Origin: CAZSMC01 sp964607755
GTDB lineage: Bacteria > Zhuqueibacterota > Zhuqueibacteria > Residuimicrobiales > Krinioviventaceae
Assembly (NCBI GenBank): GCA_964607755.1
Contig: CAZSMC010000037.1
Coordinates: 1 to 41,634 of the forward strand
Direction: 5' to 3'
DNA: 41,634 nucleotides
Position 1 is the first letter of the stretch; every line of letters starts with the position of its first letter. Both the position numbers and the translations under genes were made by a program. Under the pieces are notes generated by a model. That model worked only from the letters and a program-made list of their open reading frames with translations. It was not told where the DNA came from and ran no database searches. Positions 17,389 through 25,912 of the stretch are shown one piece after another.

Positions 17389-17417
17389 ATAATACAGAAT
17401 TCAGGCTAAAAAAACAA
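17389..17417 (-). promoter_or_regulatory. Promoter-like elements for the SGNH/CE15 unit
   Basis: On the minus strand: TTGTTT (17412-17417), a 17-base spacer, TATTAT (17389-17394), about 70 bases ahead of the SGNH start. The match to the consensus is moderate. Confidence 0.42.
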
Positions 17418-17458
17418 GTGGAAATGATTTTTCATTGTATAACCTGAGTGACGAGCCC

Positions 17459-17554
17459 AACAATGGGTCACAAATGGAATACAGATCATGCTATAATTTC
17501 AAATAATTTAATATGATACAACGTCAATGCAAGAAAGAGTTGTGACCCATTGTT
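17459..17554. repeat. 96-base segment bounded by 15-base inverted repeats
   Basis: AACAATGGGTCACAA at 17459-17473 is matched perfectly in reverse complement by TTGTGACCCATTGTT at 17540-17554. The inner 66 bases are AT-rich. No target-site duplication flanks it. It could be a small non-autonomous element or a pair of operator half-sites brought together by looping. Confidence 0.75.
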
Positions 17555-17680
17555 ACTTTATCTGGAGCATCTCCACCTCTAACTGAGCTATTACTTTTCA
17601 TTTTCACAGTGAATCAAAAGAAATATTATTGCTAAAATCGCCTCACATATTTACATTTCTTTAATGCCGGAGAAAATAAA

Positions 17681-19021
17681 ATGAAAGTTATTCTCATACA
17701 ACCCCCAATCGAAGATTTTTATTCGACGCCCATCCGATTTTATCCGCTTGGTTTGCTCTATGCGGCCCGGGTGCTGCAGCACGTCGGCTGCGATGTCGAG
17801 GTACTCGATACGCTGACACTTCAGCGTAAGAGACAATTACCGTATCCGGCCGATTTCGAATATCTCAAACCATATTTCGAAAACAATCCGTTGCTGTTTA
17901 ACGGATACTATCGTTTTGGTCTCGATGATGACGCTATTATTTCCAAAGTAAACGATTCCCAGGCTGATCTTGTCGGCATTTCTTCAAATTTTACCGCCTA
18001 TTTTGGCAGTGTCGCGCGTCTGGCGCAGAGACTAAAAGCCGAGCTCGATGTTCCACTTTTTGTGGGCGGGCATCACGCCACAGCCTTTGCCAATGAGATC
18101 AAACAAAAGTGTTCTGCAATTGATTACGTCCTCTCCGGTCCGGCGGAGGACGCCATTCCGGCGATGTTGTCAACCGTTTACAACATGTCTGGCGAAAAAA
18201 TGGATTGGCAGGATTTGATGCCTGCGCATGAATTGGTTTCCGGAGATAATTATCAATTGGGCCGAAAAAATATCGTCTCACTCACGGCTACCCGCGGATG
18301 CCCGTATAAATGCGAATTCTGCAGCATTCACAACATGTTCGGCCGCAAAATGGAATATCGGGAACCACATCGGGTGTTGAGTGAGATGCAATGGTGTTAT
18401 AAACAGAAAGATACGCGGATATTTAATTTCGAGGATGATAACCTGTCTTTTAATCAAACGTGGTTCGAACAGCTTCTCGATTTGATACGCTCGGACAGAA
18501 CTTTAAAAGACATCGAACTTTCGGCTATGAACGGTTTGTCCATCTCGTTGTTGAATCCGCCGCTGCTCGAAAAAATGGCAGATGCCGGATTTCGTTATCT
18601 TAATTTATCCCTGGTCACGCAAGATCGGGAGCTTCGGGCAAACTTGAACCGGCCGCATCATTCGGACCTGGAAAAGGTTGTAAAGACAGCTCATCATCTG
18701 AATCTTGTGATAACGGTTCATATTATTTTAGGTTTACCGGGTCAAACGTATGATGAAATAAAAGCAAGTATCGATTATTTGTATGATCTTGGTGTGCGGG
18801 TTGGACCGTCTGTGTTTTATATTCCGCCTGCCAGTGAGATTTATAAAAACTTGAATGTTCCTGCCACTATTTTAAGCAACTGGAACTATTACCGCTCATC
18901 CGCTTTTGCAATAGAAACAGAACAATTGACGCGGGATCAACTTATCGAACTTTTTGTTTATGCCTGTCAAAAATATCTAATTGAGAAAGAAAGGAGCAAA
19001 TCCCATGCAAGTCCCTATTAA
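17681..19021 (+). CDS. Cobalamin-binding-domain radical SAM protein
   Basis: A 446-residue enzyme. Residues 1-160 form a B12-binding-like Rossmann domain (MKVILIQPPIEDFYSTP, then YPLGLLYAARVLQ, DLVGISSNFTAYFGS and LFVGGHHATAFANE). Residues about 190-400 are the radical SAM barrel with the 4Fe-4S motif C207, C211, C214 in GCPYKCEFC. Members of this class carry out methylations, ring contractions or other radical reactions; the substrate is unknown. The ribosome site is GGAG. The gene overlaps the following small ParB-like gene by 17 bases, so the two are made together. A methyltransferase-type or lipid-modifying function is possible but cannot be read from the sequence. Confidence 0.88.
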   Translation: MKVILIQPPIEDFYSTPIRFYPLGLLYAARVLQHVGCDVEVLDTLTLQRKRQLPYPADFEYLKPYFENNPLLFNGYYRFGLDDDAIISKVNDSQADLVGISSNFTAYFGSVARLAQRLKAELDVPLFVGGHHATAFANEIKQKCSAIDYVLSGPAEDAIPAMLSTVYNMSGEKMDWQDLMPAHELVSGDNYQLGRKNIVSLTATRGCPYKCEFCSIHNMFGRKMEYREPHRVLSEMQWCYKQKDTRIFNFEDDNLSFNQTWFEQLLDLIRSDRTLKDIELSAMNGLSISLLNPPLLEKMADAGFRYLNLSLVTQDRELRANLNRPHHSDLEKVVKTAHHLNLVITVHIILGLPGQTYDEIKASIDYLYDLGVRVGPSVFYIPPASEIYKNLNVPATILSNWNYYRSSAFAIETEQLTRDQLIELFVYACQKYLIEKERSKSHASPY

Positions 19022-19409
19022 CAATATCAGAATCGGCGACCGGATACGAAAAGATACAGGTGATCTTTCTTTGCTCACCCGGTCAATTAAACAGTTGGGA
19101 TTGATCAATCCGATTGTGATTAACGAAAACAATGAATTATTGAGCGGCTACCGCCGTCTTGAAGCCTGCAAACAACTCGGATTTGATAAAGTCGAAGTCC
19201 GCATTATTCCAACTGGCGAAGATAGCGTTAAAGAACTGGACTGGGAATTCCATGAAAACGTTGGCCGGGAAGCTCTGTCCGATGAAGAAGCTCAGGAATA
19301 TATCAACAGACGGAACGAACTCCTCCACCCGGAGCCCCAAGGGTTATGGGCAAAAATAAAAGCGTTTTTTGTCAGGCTTTTTTCCTTCTTGAAAAGAAAA
19401 CAAGTGTGA
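19005..19409 (+). CDS. Small ParB-like domain protein with an amphipathic tail
   Basis: A 134-residue protein. AAGGAG nine bases before the ATG at 19005 sets the start, inside the end of the radical SAM gene. Residues 1-90 form a ParB/sulfiredoxin-like domain: VPINNIRIGDRIRKD, ISLI-like strand LINPIVINENNELLSG and the arginine patch GYRRLEACKQLG, equivalent to the GERRxRA nucleotide site of ParB. There is no helix-turn-helix, so it is not a chromosome-partition ParB. The C-terminus (GLWAKIKAFFVRLFSFLKRK) is strongly amphipathic and basic and could sit on the membrane. Coupling to a radical SAM gene is unusual; the function is unknown. Confidence 0.75.
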   Translation: MQVPINNIRIGDRIRKDTGDLSLLTRSIKQLGLINPIVINENNELLSGYRRLEACKQLGFDKVEVRIIPTGEDSVKELDWEFHENVGREALSDEEAQEYINRRNELLHPEPQGLWAKIKAFFVRLFSFLKRKQV

Positions 19410-19416
19410 ACGAAAA

Positions 19417-19439
19417 TAGCGCCATGTGATGTGGCGCTA
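19417..19439. terminator. Hairpin between convergent genes
   Basis: TAGCGCCA and TGGCGCTA form a perfect 8-base stem around a 7-base loop, between the ParB-like gene (plus) and purA (minus). On the minus side it is followed by ATTTT, so it may act weakly in both directions. Confidence 0.55.
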
Positions 19440-19491
19440 AATGAATAAAAACCCATAATTTTTGTTGATAAAGAAACTGCCTGGCATAGAG

Positions 19492-20769
19492 TTATTCTAT
19501 AAAAAAAGTTTGTGCTCTTTCCGGTCCCACGGATACGATTTTTACCGGCACGGTCAGGAGTTCAGATAACCTGTCAAGATAAGACCGGGCTTTTTCAGGC
19601 AGATCCGCAAATGACCGAACATTCGTAGTTGATTGCTGCCATCCCGGCATCGTTTCATAGACTGGCTCAGCTTGTTGCTGAGCAGTCATTGATGCCGGAT
19701 ATTCCTGTAAAATTTCGCCTTTGTACCAATAACCTGTGCATATTTTAATTTCTTCTAGGGTGTCCAGCACATCCAATTTTGTAATCACAATACCGGTCAG
19801 GCCGTTAACGCGAACTGCCTGTCGAACAACCACAGCGTCGAACCAGCCACAGCGGCGGGGTCGACCGGTGGTAGCACCAAATTCTCCTCCAAGCTTTCTT
19901 ACCTTTTCGCCAAAGGCAGCATCAAATTCAGTTGGAAATGGCCCTTCACCAACGCGGGTGGTATAGGCTTTAACAATACCCAACACTTCATCGATACACT
20001 TTGGACCGACTCCGAGTCCCACGCACGCACCGCCGGAAATCGGGTTTGACGACGTGACGTAAGGATAAGTGCCAAAATCAATGTCCAGCATGGTACCCTG
20101 TGCGCCTTCAAATAACATTTTTTTGCCTTGTTGAATGGCTTCGTTGAGGTAAACTGAAGAATCGACAACATATTTGGAAATCGTATCTGCCACACTCAGG
20201 CAGTTATCGATAGTCTCCTGTTCACTCACTGGATCACGGCGGTAAACTTTGGTGAGAAGTTCATTGGCTGCACGGGTATTTTGACGGAGTTTTTTTTTCA
20301 GCAGATCGCGATCCAATAGATCGCACACGCGAATACCGGCACGCGCGGCTTTATCAACGTATGTTGGCCCGATGCCCCGTCCGGTGGTACCGATCTTGCG
20401 TTCGTTGTCATGGGATTCTTTGGCTGTATCCAGTGCTCGATGATAGGGCAAAATGAGATGCGCACGGTCACTGATAAGCAACCTCTCATCAATCTCGATT
20501 CCCTGGGCAGAGACAAAATCCATTTCTTCCAGCAACACTTTCGGATCGATCACAACGCCGTTTCCGATAATACAAGTTGTATGCGGCCAGAGAATTCCGG
20601 ACGGAATCTGATGCAAAATCACCTGCTGCCCTTTAACAACCACCGTATGCCCGGCATTCGGCCCGCCTTGATAGCGGGCAACAACCTGTGATTGCTCACT
20701 TAGCAGGTCAACGATTTTACCTTTACCCTCATCACCCCACTGGGCACCGACAACAACTGTTACAGCCAT
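19492..20769 (-). CDS. purA: Adenylosuccinate synthetase
   Basis: A 425-residue cytoplasmic enzyme that makes adenylosuccinate from IMP, aspartate and GTP in AMP synthesis. The P-loop-like GAQWGDEGKGKIVD is at the N-terminus, with RYQGGPNAGHTV next and the catalytic GTTGRGIGPTYVDKAAR near 130. EGAQGTMLDIDFGTYPYVTSS near 220 and GATTGRPRRCGWFD near 300 are also characteristic. The ribosome site AGGATAGGAT precedes the ATG. Full length for the family. It is separated from the upstream STAS gene by a terminator. Confidence 0.98.
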   Translation of the reverse strand: MAVTVVVGAQWGDEGKGKIVDLLSEQSQVVARYQGGPNAGHTVVVKGQQVILHQIPSGILWPHTTCIIGNGVVIDPKVLLEEMDFVSAQGIEIDERLLISDRAHLILPYHRALDTAKESHDNERKIGTTGRGIGPTYVDKAARAGIRVCDLLDRDLLKKKLRQNTRAANELLTKVYRRDPVSEQETIDNCLSVADTISKYVVDSSVYLNEAIQQGKKMLFEGAQGTMLDIDFGTYPYVTSSNPISGGACVGLGVGPKCIDEVLGIVKAYTTRVGEGPFPTEFDAAFGEKVRKLGGEFGATTGRPRRCGWFDAVVVRQAVRVNGLTGIVITKLDVLDTLEEIKICTGYWYKGEILQEYPASMTAQQQAEPVYETMPGWQQSTTNVRSFADLPEKARSYLDRLSELLTVPVKIVSVGPERAQTFFIE

Positions 20770-20786
20770 ATCCTATCCTTACATAT

Positions 20787-20811
20787 AAAAGCTCCGAGTT
20801 GACCCGGAGCC
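20787..20811 (-). terminator. Intrinsic terminator after the sec/STAS unit
   Basis: Minus-strand hairpin GCTCCG / CGGAGC (20791-20796 and 20805-20810) with an 8-base loop, followed by TTTTAT. It lies 31 bases past the STAS gene and just ahead of purA, so it separates the two or attenuates purA. Confidence 0.72.
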
Positions 20812-20841
20812 TGATCAAATTACGTGATTTGCCATTGATTT

Positions 20842-21183
20842 TTATTCTCTAAAACTATCTGCTGCCTGGTCGACCGTGTCGTAAATATCGAATACATTGA
20901 TCAGCTTTGTGATCGTCATCAGTCGTTTGATGGAATCCGTCACTGCAGCTATTTTCATTTCCCCTCCTGCATTTCTCATCGTGGTCAATGCACTGATGAG
21001 AATTCCGAGTCCGGAACTGTTCATCCAGTTCACCTGTGACAAATCTGCCACGATCTTTTTCGTTCCGGCTTCGACCAGTTGATGCAATTCATCGTTAAAG
21101 GCAGAGGCATCCGGACCGCCCATTATTTTGCCGGACAATTCGAGCACAACAACATCATCGATCGTACGCTTTGAGATTTCCAT
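20842..21183 (-). CDS. STAS-domain anti-sigma-factor antagonist-like protein
   Basis: A 113-residue single STAS domain like SpoIIAA/RsbV. The phospho-acceptor serine lies in NWMNSSGLGILISAL (about residues 52-66), preceded by VVVLELSGKI and followed by GGEMKIAAVTDSIKRL. Such proteins bind an anti-sigma kinase when unphosphorylated and release sigma factor or a signalling partner. No RsbW-type kinase or phosphatase gene is adjacent, so its partner is encoded elsewhere. It starts 14 bases after secF and is probably in the secDF transcript. Confidence 0.9.
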   Translation of the reverse strand: MEISKRTIDDVVVLELSGKIMGGPDASAFNDELHQLVEAGTKKIVADLSQVNWMNSSGLGILISALTTMRNAGGEMKIAAVTDSIKRLMTITKLINVFDIYDTVDQAADSFRE

Positions 21184-21197
21184 AACTCGATCCTTTA

Positions 21198-22124
21198 TTA
21201 TCTTCGGGGTTTACGGCCAGTCGGTTTTTTCTCTTCCGAACGAAAGTGCCATTCTACGATAATCGGACTGGCAACAAAAACAGAAGAATAGGTTCCGATA
21301 ATAACGCCAACAATCAAGGCGAAAGAAAAATCATGAATCACCGTTCCGCCGAACAGAAACAAAACCAAAACCACAATTAATGTGGTAAGAGAGGTAATAA
21401 TCGTTCGGCTCAGCGTTTGATTGAGGCTAATATTAACCAGGTTTGGGAATTTCTCCCGCCGCAATATTTTTAAATTTTCGCGGATTCGGTCGTAAACCAC
21501 AATGGTATCATTCAGTGAATAACCAACAATAGTGAGAAATGCAGCGACAATGGCCAGCGAGATCTCAAGATTCAGCAAAGAAAAAATTCCCAATGTGATA
21601 AGCACATCGTGGAAAAGTGCAGCAACAGCGCCCACGGCAAAACGGAATTCGAATCGCCAACTAATGTAAATTAAAATACCCAGCAGAGCAATGAGGATGG
21701 CCAGAATAGCGGCACGCCTGAGTTCGCTGCCGATTTTCGGTCCGACTTCATTCACCGCCAGTATCTCATAAGGATTATCTGCCAAATCTTTTGACAGTTC
21801 TCTTTCCATGACTTGAGCGGTCTCGGCACCTTCTCCCATTTGCTCGACGCGAATAATGATTTCGTTCTCTTCTTCCATGCCAATGCGCTTGATTTCAGCA
21901 TCACCCAAACCCACACCTTCCAAAGCAGCACGTAAATCACCTGCATTAATTGATTTTTCAAATTTTAGATGCAAAGAGGTGCCACCTGTAAAATCGACGC
22001 CATAGCGCGGACCGCCGTGGACTATAAGCGAAATAATGCCTATAACAATCAATGCGCCAGAAATAATATATCCAACTTTGCGCTTCCCGATGAGATCCAA
22101 GTTAAGATTCTGGAAAAATTGCAT
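21198..22124 (-). CDS. secF: Protein translocase subunit SecF
   Basis: A 308-residue inner-membrane protein that works with SecD to drive late steps of Sec export using the proton or sodium gradient. The signature GPRYGVDFTGGTSLHL follows the first membrane helix. A periplasmic domain covers about 40-130 and five further helices follow, including VGYSLNDTIVVYDRIREN, the SecF family motif. The start has GGAG upstream. It is 47 bases downstream of secD. Export capacity matters here because so many neighbours are secreted. Confidence 0.97.
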   Translation of the reverse strand: MQFFQNLNLDLIGKRKVGYIISGALIVIGIISLIVHGGPRYGVDFTGGTSLHLKFEKSINAGDLRAALEGVGLGDAEIKRIGMEEENEIIIRVEQMGEGAETAQVMERELSKDLADNPYEILAVNEVGPKIGSELRRAAILAILIALLGILIYISWRFEFRFAVGAVAALFHDVLITLGIFSLLNLEISLAIVAAFLTIVGYSLNDTIVVYDRIRENLKILRREKFPNLVNISLNQTLSRTIITSLTTLIVVLVLFLFGGTVIHDFSFALIVGVIIGTYSSVFVASPIIVEWHFRSEEKKPTGRKPRR

Positions 22125-22171
22125 TCTAGTGTCGTCTCCTACGGATGTAATTAAACTCTATGAATTCTCTT

Positions 22172-24229
22172 TTAAATGCTCAATTTTTTTGGAGCATATC
22201 GTATCGTGAACAGGTCAAAAATCAGCCGGGTTACTACAATAGCTGTAAACATACTTGCTATAATTCCAATGGACAGGGTGAGCGCAAAACCGCGAATCGG
22301 CCCGGTCCCGAAACTGTAAAGCACAATTGCTGTGATCAATGTTGTCACATTAGCATCGAGAATTGTGGTAAACGCACGATCGTAACCACTGTCAATGGCT
22401 GCTCGAACGGTTTTACCGGTGCGCAATTCTTCACGAATTCGTTCAAAGATCAACACATTGGCATCCACAGCCATACCGACGGTAAGGATAATTCCGGCAA
22501 TGCCAGGCAATGTTAACGTGGCGTGAAAACCTGCCATCACGGCAAACACAAAAAGAATGTTAAGCAGCAGGGCAAAATCAGCAACTACCCCAGAAGCCCG
22601 GTAATAAATAATCATGAACAACACCACAAGAGCCAGGCCGATAATAGCGGACATTTGACCTTTTTGTACCGAATCCTGACCGAGCGACGGGCCAACCGTA
22701 TTTTCAGTAATTGCATAAACAGGCGCAGGCAACGCACCGGCACGCAACACCAGCGCCAAATCTTTTGCTTCCTGCATGGTAAACGAGCCGGAAATCACGG
22801 CACTTCCTGTTGGAATTTTCTCATTGATATTTGGTGCCGAAGCGATACGATTATCTAAAACAATAGCTAACTGTCGACCGACATTCATACCGGTAACACG
22901 GGCAAATATTTTTGCCCCATCGCTGTTTAATTCCATTTGCACCTGTGGCTGGCCGGCACTAAAAGTCGCCTCGCCGCCGGAAATCTGAACCCGGGCGTCT
23001 GTTAGCATTTTCCCCAAGAGTTCGGGTTCCCTGTTAACCAGATAAAGCTGCTGGTATTCCTGATCGTTGAAAGGAATGGGCCAGCGACCAAATAAAAACT
23101 CGGAATCGTTTGGAATAACACCCTGCACTTCGGGAAGCTGCGAGATTCGTTTCACCGCCTGAACATTCTGCATCGGCACAGCGATGAAATTCGCCTGACC
23201 AGGTAACCGTCGAAGCAATGAAGTGAAAGGCTTTTGCTGGAATGTTTTCTGATCAACCATCAGAGAAGTATCTTCGGTCTCAGGGAGTTCTTCCTCATCT
23301 GCAAATATATCACTTAGCGAAACTTCGGTTTCATCAGCTTCTTCCCCTTCACCAAATTCTGCGGTGTCTGTTTCTGCAGTCGTTTCTTCTGCGATTTTTG
23401 CCAGCGTGGTATCCTGTCTTTTTGTCCGCAAAACACGGTCAATATCTTCCATAATGGACCAGACCATATCTGATTCTTTGACCAACTTGAACTCGAGAAG
23501 CGCTGTTTGACCGATAATATTTTTTGCACGCTGAATGTTCTGGATCCCCGCCAGTTCAATTTCGATACGGCGGTCACCCTGTTTTGTGATAGAAGGCTCG
23601 GATACACCAAACTGGTCGATCCGGTTTCTCAAGACCTCGAGTGTCCGATCGATTGCATCTTCGGCTTCTTTTTTTAGATCTCTAATAATATCGTCATTGG
23701 TCTCGCCTTTTCGGCCAAAATAGCGGTTCATTTTAATATCGCGGGATTCAAAATTTTGTCGCAGTGCAGTAAAAAAATCTACCCCTTCCTGCTCGACTTG
23801 TTGCCGCGTCACCTCGATGATTTCATTGAGACGTTCATCCGCGGTTTGTGCCATATTGCGAAGCAATTGCGGCAGGTCAGTTTCATAGACGAGATATGTT
23901 CCTCCCTGCAAATCCAGGCCCTGACGTATCGCCTTGTCACTGAGATTGTCAATTTTCTCATTAACAGTTAAAAGCTCGGTCGATAGCTCAATCGCCTGCT
24001 CCAGAGTATCTCCCGAGGCATGTTCTCTAATCGCTGAAACCAACTCATCCTCGGCAAGTGCAGCATTGATATCCACAACACTCATCCCGGTCAACTCGCT
24101 TATTTGTTCAGCAAGCCGAGATTCTTTGTCTTGTAAATTGCCTAACTGAAAGGTTGGATAAAGTGAAACAATAGCTATAACGATTAAAGCAACAACCAAA
24201 ATTAATCGTGTTACATGGGTTCTTTGCAT
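22172..24229 (-). CDS. secD: Protein translocase subunit SecD
   Basis: A 685-residue partner of SecF. The first helix (LILVVALIVIAIVSLYPTF) is followed by QGLDLQGGTYLVYE, the P1 periplasmic domain with VLRNRIDQFGVSEPSI, and the membrane part with GMAVDANVLIFERIREEL. It is longer than E. coli SecD because of extra helical material near 30-95 and an acidic low-complexity stretch (about 275-325, rich in E, D and T) inside the periplasmic region. GGAGG precedes the start at 24229. First gene of the secD-secF-STAS unit. Confidence 0.97.
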   Translation of the reverse strand: MQRTHVTRLILVVALIVIAIVSLYPTFQLGNLQDKESRLAEQISELTGMSVVDINAALAEDELVSAIREHASGDTLEQAIELSTELLTVNEKIDNLSDKAIRQGLDLQGGTYLVYETDLPQLLRNMAQTADERLNEIIEVTRQQVEQEGVDFFTALRQNFESRDIKMNRYFGRKGETNDDIIRDLKKEAEDAIDRTLEVLRNRIDQFGVSEPSITKQGDRRIEIELAGIQNIQRAKNIIGQTALLEFKLVKESDMVWSIMEDIDRVLRTKRQDTTLAKIAEETTAETDTAEFGEGEEADETEVSLSDIFADEEELPETEDTSLMVDQKTFQQKPFTSLLRRLPGQANFIAVPMQNVQAVKRISQLPEVQGVIPNDSEFLFGRWPIPFNDQEYQQLYLVNREPELLGKMLTDARVQISGGEATFSAGQPQVQMELNSDGAKIFARVTGMNVGRQLAIVLDNRIASAPNINEKIPTGSAVISGSFTMQEAKDLALVLRAGALPAPVYAITENTVGPSLGQDSVQKGQMSAIIGLALVVLFMIIYYRASGVVADFALLLNILFVFAVMAGFHATLTLPGIAGIILTVGMAVDANVLIFERIREELRTGKTVRAAIDSGYDRAFTTILDANVTTLITAIVLYSFGTGPIRGFALTLSIGIIASMFTAIVVTRLIFDLFTIRYAPKKLSI

Positions 24230-24529
24230 GAGTTACAATCCTCCGAACAAAAATTTTTCAAAAAAGACATAACTAATAAATATAGTTTATTTGTGCATAA
24301 ATGTCAAATATAAATTGGTTTTACCGTCGTCGGTCTGTTACATACGGTTTCACTAACTTTTGAAAAAACCGTTTGCGTTTTTTTCTCACACAGAAACCAC
24401 CTTTAGCTTTTACTTTTCATTATTTTTTTGTACACTGTTTTTTACTGGATAGTGCATTTAGGAAAAACACATCGTGAAACAAATCTCCTGATCAATCGAC
24501 GACTTTTGCTCGCTAAAAAGATATCTATG
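24230..24529. other. Intergenic stretch, no gene seen
   Basis: About 300 AT-rich bases between divergent secD and the shortened nhaC. The frame upstream of the chosen nhaC start is open to 24428 but encodes nothing NhaC-like. No remnant of the missing nhaC half was recognised here. Confidence 0.5.
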
Positions 24530-25267
24530 GCACGAACTAGACCAACATTATTGCAATCAATTGAGCTCATCCTTCAGAATCTCAACGAATCATTTTACAT
24601 CGGCTGGCCCTTGTTACTGCCTCCAGTATTTGTTATCATAATGGTCCTTGTCCGAATACCTGCCCTGCCAGCATTGCTGATTGGCGCCATTGTCGGTGGT
24701 GTTTTTGCGCTTTTGTTTCAATCCGCTCCCCTCTCTGATATCATATCTGCCGCACACTATGGTTATGTTTCAGAGACCGGCTTTGAAGCGGTCGATGCGC
24801 TGCTCAGCCGCGGCGGACTAGAGAGCATGATGTCCACCGTGGCGCTTATTATTTTTGCGCTTTCATTTGGCGGTGCCATGGAAAAAACCGGCATGCTTGC
24901 CGTCATTGCAAAAGCCATATTAAAACGGGCGCATCACAGCGGCTCGATTGTGGCATCAACTGTTATTTCGTGTATCTTTCTCAACACAATTGCCGGTGAC
25001 CAGTATCTCGCCATCATTGTACCGGGACGAATGTACCGCGATGCGTATCGGCAGGCGGGTCTGGCACCGCGAAATTTGTCACGAGCACTGGAAGACGGCG
25101 GAACGCTCACCTCGGCGCTCATTCCCTGGAACTCCGGTGGTGCCTACATGTGGGCCACGCTTGGCGTCTTTCCTCTCGCCTATCTGCCGTTTGCTTTTTT
25201 GAATATTTTGAATCCGGTTATTTCCATTATCTATGGTTTTACCGGGTTTACGATGAAGAGACTTTGA
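24530..25267 (+). pseudogene. Shortened NhaC-family Na+/H+ antiporter, probably non-functional
   Basis: About 245 residues from the ATG at 24530, against roughly 450-490 for NhaC. From residue about 15 on it matches the second half of NhaC: VLVRIPALPALLIGAIVGGV, then SFGGAMEKTGML, TIAGDQYLAIIVPGRMYRDA, NLSRALEDGGTLTSALIPWN and GGAYMWATLGVFPLAYLPFA. The first residues (ARTRPTLLQSIE) look like the genuine start of an NhaC, so the simplest reading is an internal in-frame loss of about 200 residues that removed the first half of the membrane helices. The frame is still open. A naturally half-sized relative is the alternative. Confidence 0.7.
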
Positions 25268-25367
25268 TTAAAAAAATTATTGAAAAAGCGGGAATAACAA
25301 ATTCGAGTTTTATAGTGAAATGCGGATGCAGAATTGATACTACAGTAATATTGTTATAAACTTTCCT

Positions 25368-25415
25368 TTATTTTGGAAAATACTCTAACCAACCAGAAGA
25401 ATCCAGTTTGTTCAT
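25368..25415 (-). pseudogene. Stub of a PIN-domain (VapC) toxin, 15 codons
   Basis: The ATG overlaps the antitoxin stop in the classic ATGA arrangement and encodes MNKLDSSGWLEYFPK, then TAA. The segment DSSGWLEYF is the start of many VapC PIN domains, including the first catalytic aspartate. No PIN-like continuation was found in any frame downstream, so the rest of the toxin has been lost. Confidence 0.72.
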
Positions 25416-25618
25416 ACCCGGTCATCATCTCGTTTAAATTCTGTGTTAATGCCCTTTAAAAAACCGTGCATCTCATGAATATTCTTCTCTGGTACAAGTT
25501 CAATTCTATTGCCATATAAAATGACTTGTACTTTTTGACCAGGAAATAATTGCATGGCTTTTCTAATCTTTTGAGGTATAACAACTTGATATTTTGGTGA
25601 TATAGTTACTTTTTCCAT
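25412..25618 (-). CDS. AbrB/MazE-type (VapB) antitoxin, toxin partner lost
   Basis: A 68-residue swapped-hairpin AbrB protein: MEKVTISPKYQVVIPQKIRK and QLFPGQKVQVILYGNRIELVPE form the DNA-binding fold. The C-terminal tail (HGFLKGINTEFKRDDDRV) is the toxin-binding segment typical of VapB. It would bind its own promoter and neutralise a PIN ribonuclease. The toxin frame that overlaps its stop codon ends after 15 codons, so this is now an orphan. Confidence 0.88.
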   Translation of the reverse strand: MEKVTISPKYQVVIPQKIRKAMQLFPGQKVQVILYGNRIELVPEKNIHEMHGFLKGINTEFKRDDDRV

Positions 25619-25912
25619 AACCCATTTTCTCCTTCGATGACTAAATTATCTTACAATAATCAATTCGATAGAATAATTCAATACTTTTTTATAAAAATTT
25701 ATGATATTATAATTTTAAACTATGGTATTCATTTTCAATTCCCAAATTTTTTGTTAAATTTAAACTTCTTTAACATGAGTTTTGTATTTTAAAATGGTTT
25801 TCTTTTAACCAATAGAATGCATCAATAAAAGATATTTTAGTCGATTGACCGATTTGCTGATAAAGAATGACAATTATTCACATAAAACGGAATTGGACTA
25901 TCGGAGGTAAAA

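Larger units (their letters stand above)
17327..17680. other. Divergent intergenic region
   Basis: About 350 bases between the SGNH gene (left) and the radical SAM gene (right). It contains a promoter-like pair for the left gene and a 96-base segment bounded by perfect 15-base inverted repeats. No coding frame or RNA gene was recognised. Confidence 0.6.

Noticed and set aside
17440..17570. Target-site duplication around the 15-base inverted repeats
   Set aside because: The bases outside the two arms (GAGCCC and ACTTTA) do not match, so insertion by transposition is not supported.
24428..24529. N-terminal extension of the NhaC frame
   Set aside because: The 34 extra residues are unlike any NhaC N-terminus; the ATG at 24530 begins the family-like sequence.
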